This document shows positions 12,762-24,634 of a stretch of 64,000 nucleotides of DNA, one piece after another. The DNA is taken from positions 32,342,611-32,406,610 of the forward strand of contig NC_092576.1 of the NCBI RefSeq assembly GCF_037975245.1, written 5' to 3'. The stretch is from Apostichopus japonicus (taxonomy: Eukaryota > Echinodermata > Holothuroidea > Aspidochirotida > Stichopodidae). Below the pieces are notes generated by a model. The model made no database searches and was not told the origin of the DNA. It was given only the letters and a program-made list of their open reading frames with translations. Positions within the stretch are counted from its first letter, which is position 1. Each line of letters starts with the position of its first letter. The position numbers were made by a program, and so were the translations under genes.

Positions 12762-12881
12762 GTTGTTGACAATCAGGTGATGGAACATATTCATGACAGT
12801 ACTGTATCTATCGATGGCAAACACAGTGTGTTACAACAGAGGTCAACTGTACAGCTCCTTCATGTGGCACACAGACATAAT
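12762..12881 (+). CDS. Exon D2 of the modular gene
   Basis: 120 nt, phase 0 at both ends, acceptor ctaag and donor gtaagt. The 40 residues begin VVDNQVMEHIHDSTVSIDG and end LLHVAHRHN. It is nearly identical to D3 (four base differences by eye). The following intron has lost about 120 bp compared with those after D1 and D3. Confidence 0.7.
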
Positions 12882-13598
12882 GTAAGTGTAATCAAGATTT
12901 AAATATGCTACTACAGAGAAAAATAATATTCACAGCATGGATGAATTATAGAAGCAGAAATGATATCGTTAGTCATTTTGGACCAAACCGTTTATTCAAA
13001 CCTTATTCGAGACTCTTAAATCAGAGACAATACTGGTTTTAATCTACAGTAGATGTACAGTGGTTTTCATGATGAAAAGTCCTTATAGTTGTCATTAAAC
13101 GTCAGTGTAAAACTAATATCAAGTAAGGAAAATTATATGGATATTTAATTGGGAAATAATATATTTAAACTATGGACAGTTTTCACATATATTGTCATAA
13201 CTACGACGTTTGCAGCGAAATTTATGCAGAATACTACGAAAGGACAATATAAGAAAAGCACCAAGTTATCCAAAGTTTCGGTAAAAGGGTAGACTTTTTC
13301 AAAAATAGTTGAAGTTTGAAGATGAGAAGTCGTCTTCATCGTCATCGTCATCGTCATCATCATCATCATCATTTCAATCCCTTTACTTCCAATAGCTTTA
13401 ATTGTGAAGATATTATCTTTTTTTTTTTTTTTTTTTTTGGCTTTTACTGTTCTTATGTTTATGTCGTCATGTTAAGACTTATGCTATAAATATATCTTGC
13501 TAAGGTAGTTAGATCCCATGTTGGGTATGCAAAAGAAACGTCTTTGCTGGTTTGCTTTAAACAAGGAAGATAAAAACGTTTTGTTTCCTTCTTAACAG
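12882..13598 (+). other. Intron D2-A3
   Basis: Paralogous to 7839-8573. It contains a CATCGT/CATCAT microsatellite at 13334-13372 and a T run at 13418-13438. The uninterrupted gttagtcatt site at about 12978 serves as the empty site for the Harbinger-like insertion. Confidence 0.6.
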
Positions 13599-13807
13599 AT
13601 ACCGATATCCACTTTACTGTTCAGCAAATCGTTTATGACGACTGCTCATGAAACCATTATATTAAATAATGGGATTGAACTAACCAATCTGCCGCTATTA
13701 CATAAGATACATGATGTGGATAACAACGGTTGCAATGCAATCACAGAACAGGATATTGCTAACATATTGCTATGTGTAATTAAAGGTCAACATTTTAATG
13801 AAATATG
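13599..13807 (+). CDS. Exon A3 of the modular gene
   Basis: 209 nt, phase 0 in after cttaacag and phase 2 out before gtaaga. It starts IPISTLLFSKSF, like A2, and differs mainly in GIELTNLPLLHKIHD against GIRITNLPPLQKIQD. The split codon TG + C gives Cys with B3. High identity with A2, including both flanking introns, indicates a recent tandem duplication. Confidence 0.7.
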
Positions 13808-14395
13808 GTAAGAAAACTACTCAATAATTGATGAAATAAGCTACATCACTCTTTGAAAAATTGATACTTTTTCGTGGTGCCTCGTATATAACTGTCAATG
13901 CGAAATCAACTTCTAAAATATTTAACTTGCGGGACTGAGTTTTAAAGTTCTATATAAAAGTATTATAAATCATTCATAAGTTAATTTACTTTTAAGCATC
14001 GGTATTGGTCATACGTGATATAAATGACGATCAACACTATTCGTTGCCAGAGAAGTTAAGCTGTGTTTGTAGGGTTAATTGTTTACGTTCAGTCTTTCAA
14101 TACCTTTACTATTTCATTTTGCTTCGGATAACTTTGACTCCAAGTATCAGCAACATTTAAAGCACTTTAAGGTTTGTATGTAAAAAAGCAAAAGGCAAAA
14201 TAGTTTCACCTTACATCATAGTCAACAACTAGGTCATGAATATTCCGGTAAATATACATCTTTCATCTTTCACCAGAATAGAGATTATATTACTTAGAGA
14301 AACAAAACCATTAATTTAGTTTTAAAAAGTTAACTGTTATGATTTATTACATCAGTGTGATACACATGGACGTTATTCTTCCGTTCATTTTAAAG

Positions 14396-14469
14396 CTTCG
14401 AGGGTTGGCTTATGCCGGTTTCTCTCTCATCTGCTTTCACGAACTGGATGTTATCTCTGGCACTTAATG
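14396..14469 (+). CDS. Exon B3 of the modular gene
   Basis: 74 nt between ttaaag and gtaaaa, phase 2 in and phase 1 out. It encodes FEGWLMPVSLSSAFTN followed by WMLSLALN. It is 95 percent like B2 and keeps the frame. Confidence 0.65.
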
Positions 14470-14907
14470 GTAAAATATGGTTATCCTAAAGAAAGTACTT
14501 ACTGAATATGTCTAAATATATAACATGGTTTTCATCACTTTTTCTTATTCTTAAAAGATTTTTGTTTTTTTCTTTGTCTTTAGATGTATTGTAAACACCT
14601 ATCAAACTAATGTTGGTTGATATCAATATAAGCTTATATCACATAAACGGCAAATTGATTGAAAAAAGTTTCCATCTCAAGATTCACTTTCATTCCCAAA
14701 GACTGCAAGAGTTACAAATATTTTGTTAAAAGCATTTTTATTTAAAAAGAAGCACAGACTAGTTCAGCAATCAACCTTTGCATTTTTCTTTTGTAAGCGC
14801 ATAGAACATGTTGTTTATGTGCTCATTGGAAGCTCAACTAGGCCGGTAATCAGTTTACGCATAAATATGTTGTATAATTTGCTTCATTCCATATGTTTAT
14901 CTTTCAG

Positions 14908-14966
14908 TTTTGTGGCGTCCATTTGACAATAACTTTCGTCTGGATCTGCAAACCGGTCACTGGGAG
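14908..14966 (+). CDS. Exon C3 of the modular gene
   Basis: 59 nt between ctttcag and gtaaat, phase 1 in and phase 0 out. It reads VLWRPFDNNFRLDLQTGHWE with the preceding G. It is the counterpart of C2. Confidence 0.7.
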
Positions 14967-15777
14967 GTAAATTCTGTCATTTTCAGTGTTTTTCACTTGA
15001 TCTAAAATAATATTATCTACAACGTAGCGTTTAATAAAAAACACAACGAGAAAACTCTCTTGAAACATGGAACAATATTTTATATTAAGTTATATGTATA
15101 ATGTAACAGTGAAGTAACTTTTGTTTTCATGTTTTTTATATCAATGGAGATACAACGATATAGATGATCTCTGTTTTGAAAACAAAGTATTGTTATGAAG
15201 TGCTTAGGCTATTTGCATGATATTCGCATGAAATTGTATAAGGTTAAGCACTGGGTAAAAACATTACTCCAGTGAATATGCGTCTTAACCTAAATGGACC
15301 AAGAAGATGAGGAACCCCCGCCCACCACAGCCACACCAAATTGGACACCCTCCGTTTTGCGCATGCGACTGACAATTTTTATCCTGCCAAAATAATTGCT
15401 AATTAATCTTTATGGAATTTTCCAACGCTTGATGTTTTACCATGATACCATTGTCTTGCCGTTCTGTACAAAGTAAGGTGATTAATTTCAGGTGAATGAA
15501 ATGTTTATCCGGTTGTGTATCTCTCATTGACAGAAAGAAAATGTTATCAAAAACTTCCACTGCAATGAAATTGATTTAATTTTATATTTTCTTAAATAAA
15601 AAAAATCAAAGTAGAGCAGTCTTGTCACCCAAATGGAAGAATGTTATCTTGTAAATTGAATAGTTAAGTCATCGCTGTGGGTTCCTCCATTGCAGGTTTA
15701 CACTATATTTTGTTTCAAATGGTATTATTTTTACTTCTAGTTACCTTAAGCTCTCGTTCATTTTGTTCTACGCTAAG

Positions 15778-15897
15778 GTTGTTGACAATCAGGTGATGGA
15801 GCATATTCGTGACAGTACTGTATCTATCGATCGCAAACACAGCGTGTTACAACAGAGGTCAACTGTACAGCTCCTTCATGTGGCACACAGACATAAT
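15778..15897 (+). CDS. Exon D3 of the modular gene
   Basis: 120 nt, phase 0 at both ends, acceptor ctaag and donor gtaagt. It begins VVDNQVMEHIRDSTVSIDR and ends LLHVAHRHN. Downstream, the next module start is decayed: 16085-16260 and 19842-20100 match the intron before A2, but no A exon survives there. D3 would therefore splice to A4. Confidence 0.7.
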
Positions 15898-16084
15898 GTA
15901 AGTGTAATCAAGATTTAAAGATGCTACCAAAGCAAAAAATAATATTCACAGAATAGATTAGTTAGGGCCTTTTAATTGGAAATGATTTCTAGTTGGTTCT
16001 TTCCTCTTTGTAAGGTTTGGAATACATGAATGACTAACAACTGTCTAAGATATTAATTTTTTAATTTAGAATTGGGAAAGATAT

Positions 16085-16260
16085 CATTAATCATTCTGGA
16101 CTAAACATTTTAATCAAACTTATTCCAGACTCCTAAATCAGATACAATATTGTTGTTAACCTAACATACATGCACCTTCAGCATCGTAATTTTATGGTGA
16201 CATGTCTAAATAACTGACATGAAAAGTCAATATATAAACTCTTCATATTAAAAGAGAGTA
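16085..16260 (+). other. Remnant of a further module upstream intron (left part)
   Basis: It matches 7839-8000 and 12978-13120 (tcattctggactaaac onward). The remainder continues at 19842 after the TA-flanked element. The A exon and everything past about 20100 of this unit are missing, replaced by a Penelope-like fragment. Confidence 0.55.
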
Positions 16261-19200
16261 CAGTACCGCTAACGTATAACTCGCGTAGACGTATACTCTA
16301 CGTTTATCTACGCGATTATACGCGATTACACGATGTTATACGTTTCTGTACGCGACTTTCTACGCGGTGTCTACGCGGCGTCTACGCCGTGTCTACGCGG
16401 CTTAGGGCTTCGCTTCAGTGCACCTGAATAGGGACATACGCGCGTAAAGACGTACAATCTCGTATAATCTGTAAACGTAGGGTATTCTCAGCCGCTTTAT
16501 ATAGCAGAGCTTCTATGGGTTAGAATAAACTGTGATGCAGAAAAGAGTCGGTAAACTCAACATCAAGTAATGTCTCCTAAGCCTTTCCAAAATATTCAAC
16601 CACAGAGTAAGCATATACTTAAGCCGTTAAGAATAAGAGTAACAAAGAAAACAGCGCTACTAGAAGTACAAACGATCGATACAAACAGTGCAGGAAAACT
16701 TCAGCAAGGAAACTTTATCAATTACAATGTGCACCAGTCTGTTAATATTTATACGAGTTCCTCCCGTTGGGCATTAAATTGAATGCAGGTAACAATTAAT
16801 GAGAACAAGGTAGGCCTTGGCCTATCCTACCTTTTAGCCTTCATCGAAAGTTACGCCGTATATGCCTCGCAAGAAAACCACGATAACCGTTTAACGAAAA
16901 AAACAAAACAATATTTGAACTTGAAGATCTGACTTCCCCCAAAAGCAATGACAAGGTTTTGGTAAGGCCTACTATTAAAAAATATTTTCAGAAGAAAACC
17001 CTTACGATTTTTTTCCACAAATATTGAGGCTTAGGTATTAGTGCTTCCTCACAATCAAGGAGCCTCCAAGAATTTCGCTCCGCTTACGTAAAACTTCTAT
17101 ATATATATAACACGTGGAAAGACCCGATTTTTTACACACATAATTCCCATTGACATTAGTCACGGAACATAAATTGGTCATCGACATTCGAACTTGCCCA
17201 GGTTCACTTCACCATGGGAACGAAAGAAGTTTTATCAGTCGAAGTTTATGATTGGTTGCCTTTTTAATAAAATGTTATCGTTAACACAAACATAAGCAAC
17301 TTTGGATACTTTCCTACTGTATATGTAGCGTTTCTATTTTGCACTCCTGGCAGGATGCCAAACAAAATATTTCGAAATGCAGTGTATTGCTTTTTCCACA
17401 AGGGCCATTGCTGGTATGTTATATTGAAAGTACATAGGCCTGGCCATTCAGAAAGTGTTGAAAAATCGTGTAAGGTGAATTAATGATTTGAACAAAGTCA
17501 AAGGTGATACAACTTTGAACACAAAATTGCTGCGAAGAAATATATTGAAGTAACGTCATGTTTTGACAAAAGCATTCAATGTACAATAACTATTTACTAA
17601 CCTTTTGAAACAAAAATTCAAGCAGAAGGAATGGGGAGCAGTAACACGAAATAAGAGAAATATCGACATATTGATGATAATGGCCATCGGTATATCTTAT
17701 CCTGGTTCTAAGTGGCTTCCGTTCAACAAAAATATCGTTTTACCTTGGCTCAAAACGTCGCACAAAATATTTTTAAAACAACGGTACACATGAAGTAATC
17801 CAATAAATCCCAGACTGAACAACGAATATAAATACCGTACACTACAGCATCGTTACTTTAATGTTTACCTCCTGCCGACACAACCGAAAATGTTTAATGT
17901 TTAATATGTAACACGGAGATACGTATTGAACTTTTTTTTTAAAATAATTTCAATGTTTTAACATGTCACTCCCGTAGCTCCTTAAAAGTTGCTAAGCTTT
18001 TTATTGATAACGCCGAACGTACCGCCATTACCAGACACACAAGGCGCCACGAAATGTAACACTGTTTAAAAAGTCGGAAACATCTGAAAGTACTAGTAAT
18101 ATGCAAATGTTACGAACGTTTTACCCCTACGTTAAGTGTATTTTTTCTCACCGTTCAATCGTCCGGTTATTTTCCTTTTTTTTTATCTTCAATGGTTATC
18201 GAAGTTTGTTTTTGACAATGAGGAAATGTTATTCGCAAAATTTGAACACATTGAGAAACAAATCCCAGGGCGTAAAATCTCACGAACATAATTGTACTTC
18301 CAGGAATCCAGGGTAAAGCTCGTTGCTGCAAAGGTTGATCTCACACGCGCTAAGCAAGGTACCTGGGAGACTGCTTGGGCCACTCCTCCTCTCTTACGAG
18401 ACGGGTTAATATAGTGTCGCACGTTTTTGGCAGTTTGCCAGGGTTGTAACAACTCCTTGTTAGGTCAGAATGGAATGCAAATTAACAGGTGTCAGGCTTG
18501 TGAGCAGAAACCAGGACATGATCTAGATTTCCAGGGTAGTCAATATTCCGCGCGCGCACCTGCAGTTGGGATATTTGGTGATCACGTTTTAGTACGCATG
18601 ACATAGGAAAACGAAAACCTCAAATGAAACTTACTGTTGGAATACGTGGATTTTACTCTTCTGATGTTCGGTTACAACTGGTTCTTATAATGTCAAGTTG
18701 AATGGAGCTGGTAAGCATCTTAGCGCCATTTTAAATTGTGCTCGAACACTTTTGTCATGGCCAATCAGTCTGTGGATCCTAAATGTTTTTTATTTGGCAA
18801 ACGGACATTCAAGGGAAAAAGTCATGCAATTGGAAACTGTTTTCCTACATTCTAAGAAGTATAAGTTTTTTTTACGTAACACCTCTTTTTTTGTTCAAAG
18901 TTTTGTTTTAGCCTAGGCCTAGGCCTACTCAAATCAACTGAGGGAGAACAGGATGTTCAATGAAGGTTTACATATTTTCATATGAAAGGTCCGCCGTTTT
19001 GCGGCAAATTCTCTGCCTCTTTCAATACATATTTCCCAATAACACACTTCTTGCGACAAAGAATTACCATACGTTTGAGTTGTTCTTTTTTTTCAAATAA
19101 AATAATGTTTCTCGTACGAAATCTGAAAAAAAACGGGCGGCCATTATTTTTTCTTTTCATTGCTTTAATACTAGTTCGGAATACGTGGCTTCCTTTACAA

Positions 19201-19839
19201 AATATTATTTAATGATAGTTTAGATTGCTTGTAATCCGAATAGACACCCGGGGATTCAGGAAAAAGGAGGCCCCTTGTGCGGGCGAAAAACATGTTTTGT
19301 TTTTAACCGGCCCTGCTTCAAAGTTGTTCGGTGGAATTTTTTCTTTTCATTCCAACGAACCAACGGTAAATTAAATAAAAATTGACAAAGAAACGCTTAG
19401 TAATACTTTATTATTTCTTCAAAATGTTGACAACTATTCAAAGTAAACTAATCCTCCGTGGAACAGAACCTCTACAACTGAAAAATAAAGTCGGGGAAAG
19501 AAACACTGAATAGAAACCCAATTAACAAAAAAAATTCTATGCCATCAAACACTTTACCTTCGTCCCCTTCGCTGCAAAGTGAATATCACCTCTTAAACTA
19601 CGATGTAAGAAACGGCTGTTTTAAACATCTCACTAACTCTTTCGGCGACTTTAATCCCTATTCATTGAGCACAATAGCATTTCCTGCGTATAAACTCGTA
19701 GAGGGATTATACGCGGTGTCTACGCGGCCTCTACGCGGCAATTTCTTTGTCAACGAGTTTATACGCGAGTGTACGTGTTTATACGTGTTTATACGATTCT
19801 GTGCGCGTACACATGTCCAGTTATACGTGAGCGGTACTG
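16261..19839. mobile_element. TA-flanked DNA element with TACGCG-rich subterminal repeats
   Basis: Inverted ends CAGTACCGCTAACGTATAAC (16261) and, on the other strand from 19839, CAGTACCGCTCACGTATAAC differ at one base, and TA flanks both sides. Paralogous introns lack the 3.6 kb and align across the join. Both subterminal regions (16261-16420 and 19695-19839) are dense in tctacgcgg and tatacgcg words, which could be transposase binding sites. A TA target with CAGT ends fits Tc1/mariner-like elements, but the length and absence of any transposase frame leave the superfamily open. The interior (16420-19690) is AT-rich, and no gene was recognised in it. Confidence 0.65.
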
Positions 19840-19841
19840 TA

Positions 19842-20109
19842 ATATTGATATTTAATGGTTAAAGATTCGACTGAAACTGTGTTCAATGTTCACATGTATT
19901 GTCAAAACTACGGCGTTTGCAACAAAATTTAAACAGAACTTAACACTACGTAAGGACAAGACAAAAACACTATGTTATCCAATATATTTTAGGAAAAGGC
20001 TAATCTTTTCGGACATATTTAAAGTTTGAAGATGAGAAGTTGACATTATAGGTAAACGCTACGAGGAACAAGAACAACCATCCATAAAAAATAAGGTTAA
20101 TTTAAGCTA
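19842..20109 (+). other. Remnant of a further module upstream intron (right part)
   Basis: It matches about 8030-8300 (gtcaaaactayggcgtttgca, tttgaagatgagaagttg, cgaggaacaag), continuing the copy interrupted at 16260. Confidence 0.55.
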
Positions 20110-20196
20110 AAAATATGATAACAAAATAAAATAAAACTGTTAGCAAACTGCTTATCCACTAAAGAGCCTGTTTAAGAGAATGTGTAAAAGTAAGTT

Positions 20197-20236
20197 GGCC
20201 TGACGTTTCGATCCTAGCAGGATCTTCTTAATAGGC
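20197..20236 (-). ncRNA. Degenerate hammerhead-ribozyme-like motif in the Penelope-like 3' region
   Basis: On the minus strand a stem GATCC / GGATC with loop TGCTA is followed by GAAAC, GTC and AGGCC, the order expected for the stem II, GAAA core, cleavage triplet and stem I of a minimal hammerhead. The 5' core should read CTGANGA but here reads ATTAAGA, so it is probably inactive. Penelope-like elements are known to carry such motifs. Confidence 0.4.
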
Positions 20237-20555
20237 TAAATGACAAGTAACAGTAACAGAAGGGAAAAACACATGCACATACTACAGACAGGTTAATGAG
20301 CATGGTGAACACAAAGAGATAGATGTAAGGGGATTAGTAGACAAGGGATGCATAGGAGAACGGAAGCAACCAACGGGAAAGGAGAGGTAGGAGATAAACA
20401 GTGGAGGGACAAAGAGAGGATTAAGGGAAGGGGGTAGGGAATAAACTGGAGAAGGACAAAGACAAAGGTGTGGAGAAAAAAGGGAGGAAGAGAGCTATGA
20501 GAAGAGGAGTGATGGGGGGGGGGGTCAAGGGGAGGAGTGGGGGACAGAAGAAAAG

Positions 20556-21231
20556 TTAGTCATGTCCTTCCTGAATGTTGAGCCCATGAGGTTGAATGGT
20601 GCGACAGCGTTGCATCCACAGCCTCTCTCTGCTGATTCGTTCTTGGTCAGGACGGCTACCTAAGGATTCAATCCCCACCCTGAAGGGACATGTCGTTAAT
20701 GGTATGGTTGGGAAGGTTAAAATGTTCTCCAACTGGGGTCTCAGTCTTCATGGTGTTGACTGTGGATCTGTGACCATAGAATCGCTTCTTGAGGGTGGTT
20801 TTAATTTCGCCAACATACTGAATGCTGCAAACTCTACAAGAGATTAGATAGATGATATTGGTGGTAGTGCAAATGATGTGACCCTTAGTCTTGTGTGTAA
20901 GTTGCATGCTGTGGCTGGTGTTGGAATTGGATTCAACAATGTGGTGGCTGCAGACGATGCATCTCGAAGTACGATCACATTTGAAAGAACCATGCTGAAT
21001 GGGTGTGGGGTTAGAAGTTAGAGGTGGAACAGCAGCACGTACAAGAAGGTCTCGTAGGTTGCGGGGTCGTCTGTAGGCGATGATGGGTTTTTCAGGGACG
21101 GCTCGTTGGAGTCTATCTGAAGTGAGGAGACTGTTGTTGTTGTTAGAGGTGATTTGCTGAAGAGGAGGAAGATTTGGGTGGAAAGTAACAACCAGGGGGA
21201 GCTTGTTGTCGCAATCTCTGTCCGAACCATA
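20556..21231 (-). pseudogene. Penelope-like element C-terminal region with GIY-YIG endonuclease, frameshifted
   Basis: Reading leftward, the frame gives LVVTFHPNLPPLQQI, DRLQRAVPEKPIIAYRRP, a cysteine cluster (CDRTSRCIVC), then the endonuclease core with IIYLISC (GIY position), YVG (YIG position), the conserved Arg in KKRF and PVGEHF. Near 20680 one extra base shifts the frame. The continuation in the next frame (ESLGSRPDQERISRERLW, ending GLNIQEGHD) runs to a stop at 20556-20558. The domain order is that of the C-terminus of Penelope-like polyproteins. The GIY-YIG domain nicks DNA at the target during retrotransposition in active relatives, but this copy is dead. Confidence 0.8.
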
Positions 21232-23181
21232 ACAAAGAGTTCACATATATTCTTCTCAGCGCCACGTTTTTTTTATGACTTATCCCAGTTTCTACCAAAC
21301 TGTATGCATCGTGACAATTTTTTTGGTTGGATTTTGGTGGAAGTGACCTCCTTATTTCAGAACTTAATGTAACAGGCACTAACAGCTGATTAACACAGAA
21401 AGAAATGCCAGAACTACATTACAGGAACTATCAACTTGGTTTACAAAACATGTGGTTTTAATCGTATGGTTAATAAAAAGTCCATCTTTTCCAATACTGT
21501 CTGAAGGCAAAATAATCAAGGCAATGATGACAGCGTATGTCTTTATTCATGTGGCACCTTGACTTGTAAACGCGATAACGAAAATCCTACATGATAGAAT
21601 ATTTACATACTTACATATATTGCTTCAAAGAGGTCAGAAGTCATATGAGGGCACCAGGCTGGTGAACAGACCATACGAAGCATGTTTTCTAGATGTCAAT
21701 ATAAATCAGTTTGATATTCTTGTAACCACAATAATTGAAATGAGACAATAAATGACATTTACACCATATACTTGATTAAGTAGATACGAATCAACCAATG
21801 TGTAAATTGTAATAGTATAAGAGCAGATTATGATGTTAAAATGAGCTGAACAAAGCTCCCTTCATTAATCTTATATTTAACAATGAGTATATATTTTGGA
21901 AAAGGATGGGGCAAGGTGGATTGGGGTGTGGTTTTAACTGGCTCAATGATCCAACACCATTCCGTCCTTGAAATAAGCACCAGTTCCAAGGCAACACATC
22001 AACAGATGAGGATGACCGATTGAGATATGAGACTAATAAGTCGGATCTAATGATGAACCAATCAGCTGCAATGGAATGATCATCTACAGCCAATGGCTAT
22101 GCTTGTTTTATTTGTTGTCATGTAGACAGTATAATTATGAATGTATTGTAATATCCATTCAATTTTGGGAAAATCTGGATCACACGAATAAACGAATGAG
22201 TCATACGCTAAAATGTTTGTTTTAAATTCGTATGTAGAAAGAAAACCAATAGCGATAGAAGTTTGACTCACTGTATAACGCCATATGCCATAGTTTATGC
22301 GGACGTCATTTCACTGACCTGTATTGCGACATACCTAGTGACACTTACTAGCTTAGAGTAAATTTCGTTTAAGTAATTTATTATCTCATCCGTACACGTA
22401 GTGCACTGTGGATGATATATTATACTCTATCGGGCATTTGATTGCAAAATTATACTCTATTGACTGGTCTGTCTTAATGAGGGGGTTGGTAGGTTGGGGT
22501 ACCTTAGGGAAATATGTGTGGCTGCATGTACAGGTATGTATGTTTGTGAACACAAAATAATGTTACGAACTCATAAATCGTACGGCCGATAAACGTCAAA
22601 CTTGTTATGTATAATGTCACTCATGTATAAAAGCATGTGTTGTATGTAGTGTCTGTGTGACTAATGATGTCACACAATTTAAGATCAGATGCCAAAGGTT
22701 AAAGAAGAAGAAACAGCGTTTAGCCATTACTCATACCACAAAATGACAGTATGGCCCAACCTTTGATATACAAGATTATATTTCTTTTCCCCTTGACATT
22801 ACTGTTCACCTTCCCCAACCCCCCCCCACAAATATTGAATCTCCAAATATTGAAGTCGAATTCTGGTCTAATGTAATATAATAATAATATAATAGCGAGT
22901 GTATGAAAACCTGAATAATCATGGACTGTATACATGTTATTCTTAAGGACTGTTAGTCATGTGCTTTGCCAATGATTAAATGTTCTTAAAAGTGTGGTCT
23001 TAATTTCAGTTATGTTGACCTCTTTTCTGACAGTTTCTACTAAAAAATGATGTTGTACTATGACAGTACTGAGAGAGAATTTAACACCTTTGGGAGTGTT
23101 TATCGATCAGTATATAATGCTTAGTCGAATATCTCATACCATTGATATTATAGTTCAGTTAATTGTCTTTCGTTTCTTCAG
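21232..23181 (+). other. Intron before exon A4
   Basis: Parts match 49327-50568, the intron before A6 (ccgccacgtttttgttaa / gcgccacgttttttttat, and the ggagtgtttatcgat block next to the exon). The acceptor tract ends tttcttcag. No gene recognised. A C run lies near 22818. Confidence 0.5.
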
Positions 23182-23387
23182 ATTCCCATCTCCTGTCTGC
23201 AGCTGGGAAGGTCCTTCAGTAAGATTATTTCTGGTACCCTCATCCTACATTCAGGTTTAATTCTATCTTGTCCTGTATCAGTAAAGAGGGTAGTGATAGA
23301 TACAGAGAAAGGAAGAGAAATGACAGAGACAGAGGTTGTTGACATATTGATGTTTGTACAACAGTCACATCTGCTGAAGGAGCTATG
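23182..23387 (+). CDS. Exon A4 of the modular gene
   Basis: 206 nt, phase 0 after ttcttcag, phase 2 before gtaagt. It begins IPISCLQLGRSFSKI, contains REMTETEVVDILMFVQQSH and ends LLKELW with the base of the next exon. The ELW-FDG join at the A/B boundary, with hydrophobic residues at regular spacing, is the most leucine-rich-repeat-like part of the module. It is closely related to A6. Confidence 0.75.
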
Positions 23388-24630
23388 GTAAGTATTACAA
23401 TGAGTAACGTATCAACACATATCTGTACAACACATTCATATATAGTAGACTTTCCTAACAATTGTACAAATAACTTCAGGAATAAAACTTTCAGCGCGCT
23501 AACATTAATGATTGAATCGCTATTCAGTCACTTCACAGACGTTTTGTCCGGTTACTTTCCAGTTTCATTTATTCGTAGTAATTGAGACACGGTGTTTGGA
23601 AGAGACAATATTATACTGGTGTACAGTAAATACATGTAAATCAATGAGATAATAAATTATGCATAGATGCTGTATAACACTTACACAAATATCTTATCAA
23701 TCTTTACCATTGCAAAATGTAACAATACACGAATATATTGTGATGTGCCTGTTACTTCACTTTTTTGGGGTGGAGGGGGATGGGACAAGGAAAAAGTTGT
23801 ATTGTCGGTGTAATTGTTAACTACAACAACAATTGGATCCTTAAACAGTTCTTTTTCTCAATTTCTAACCGGTTTCGTCTACAAATGGTGCATGAAATAT
23901 TGCCAGTGGCTCTATTTATCACTGAATGGACGGAAAACCGGAACCCTCTTCCATAGACAAATTGTTTAAATTGTTTAGATGCTACCCAGGCCGATTTGGT
24001 ATTTCGTTATCGTTTCTTCCGCTTTTTATCCGAGCTCGTTTATTTGTAGTATTTTGGATACGATCTATAATTCGACTGGCACATGTGGACGATGATTGTA
24101 ATTAACAATGTTGTACTTTTTATAATCAATGAGATCATGAATCTATTGTTACGTTGGGGTGCTCTGGCTCAATTTGTTCAGGGCTCCGTTATTAAATAAA
24201 TAAAATTAACAGCAGATATAGAGAAACTCCAGACATAGGTATAATTGTAGAATATAAGCTTTATTTATTCTGTGATGATATTGTTGTTGGAGTGCAGATC
24301 CAGAAAGGTGTATCTGAACTACACTCTCTGAAGTCTGGAATGTTAGTCTTCATGCTAGATTATTTAAGTCATTACAACTTCCTGTGAATGGGCAATAACC
24401 TCTCTGTGACATAAATTCTTGGTCACAGTCTCTTACTTATAATTACTAATGTACATAGGAGAGGCCTATGACTAACCATAATTGTATACACATGCGATGC
24501 AACAGGTTGTCATCTGTGATTAAGCATGAATAGTTCATGGAATTAGGACAAATTGGGCTTTTACGACTATGAGGTGGGTGAGGGATGAATAGGGTGAATA
24601 CACTTGCGAACCGGAAGTAAGTAGTTACTC
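23388..24630 (+). other. Intron A4-B4, first part
   Basis: 23388-23960 resembles 50769-51380 after A6 (ttcatt.. cagacgttttgtccg, ctaaccggtttcgt). No coding signal was found. The rest has no recognised feature. Confidence 0.5.
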
Positions 24631-24634
24631 TTAA

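Larger units (their letters stand above)
20110..21231 (-). mobile_element. 5'-truncated Penelope-like retroelement fragment
   Basis: The minus strand carries the C-terminal GIY-YIG part of a Penelope-like element (21231 down to 20556) followed by its 3' region to about 20110. The 3' region contains the gacgtttcgatcctagcagg block typical of Penelope-like terminal regions. The start of this block (taaaactgttagcaaactgc) recurs at 61646, marking the element end. There is no reverse transcriptase upstream: sequence from 21232 onward is paralogous intron (compare 49327), so the copy is 5'-truncated. Confidence 0.75.

Noticed and set aside
18982-19212. Overlapping open frames on both strands inside the TA-flanked element
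   Set aside because: Neither shows transposase motifs, and the openness on both strands looks compositional.
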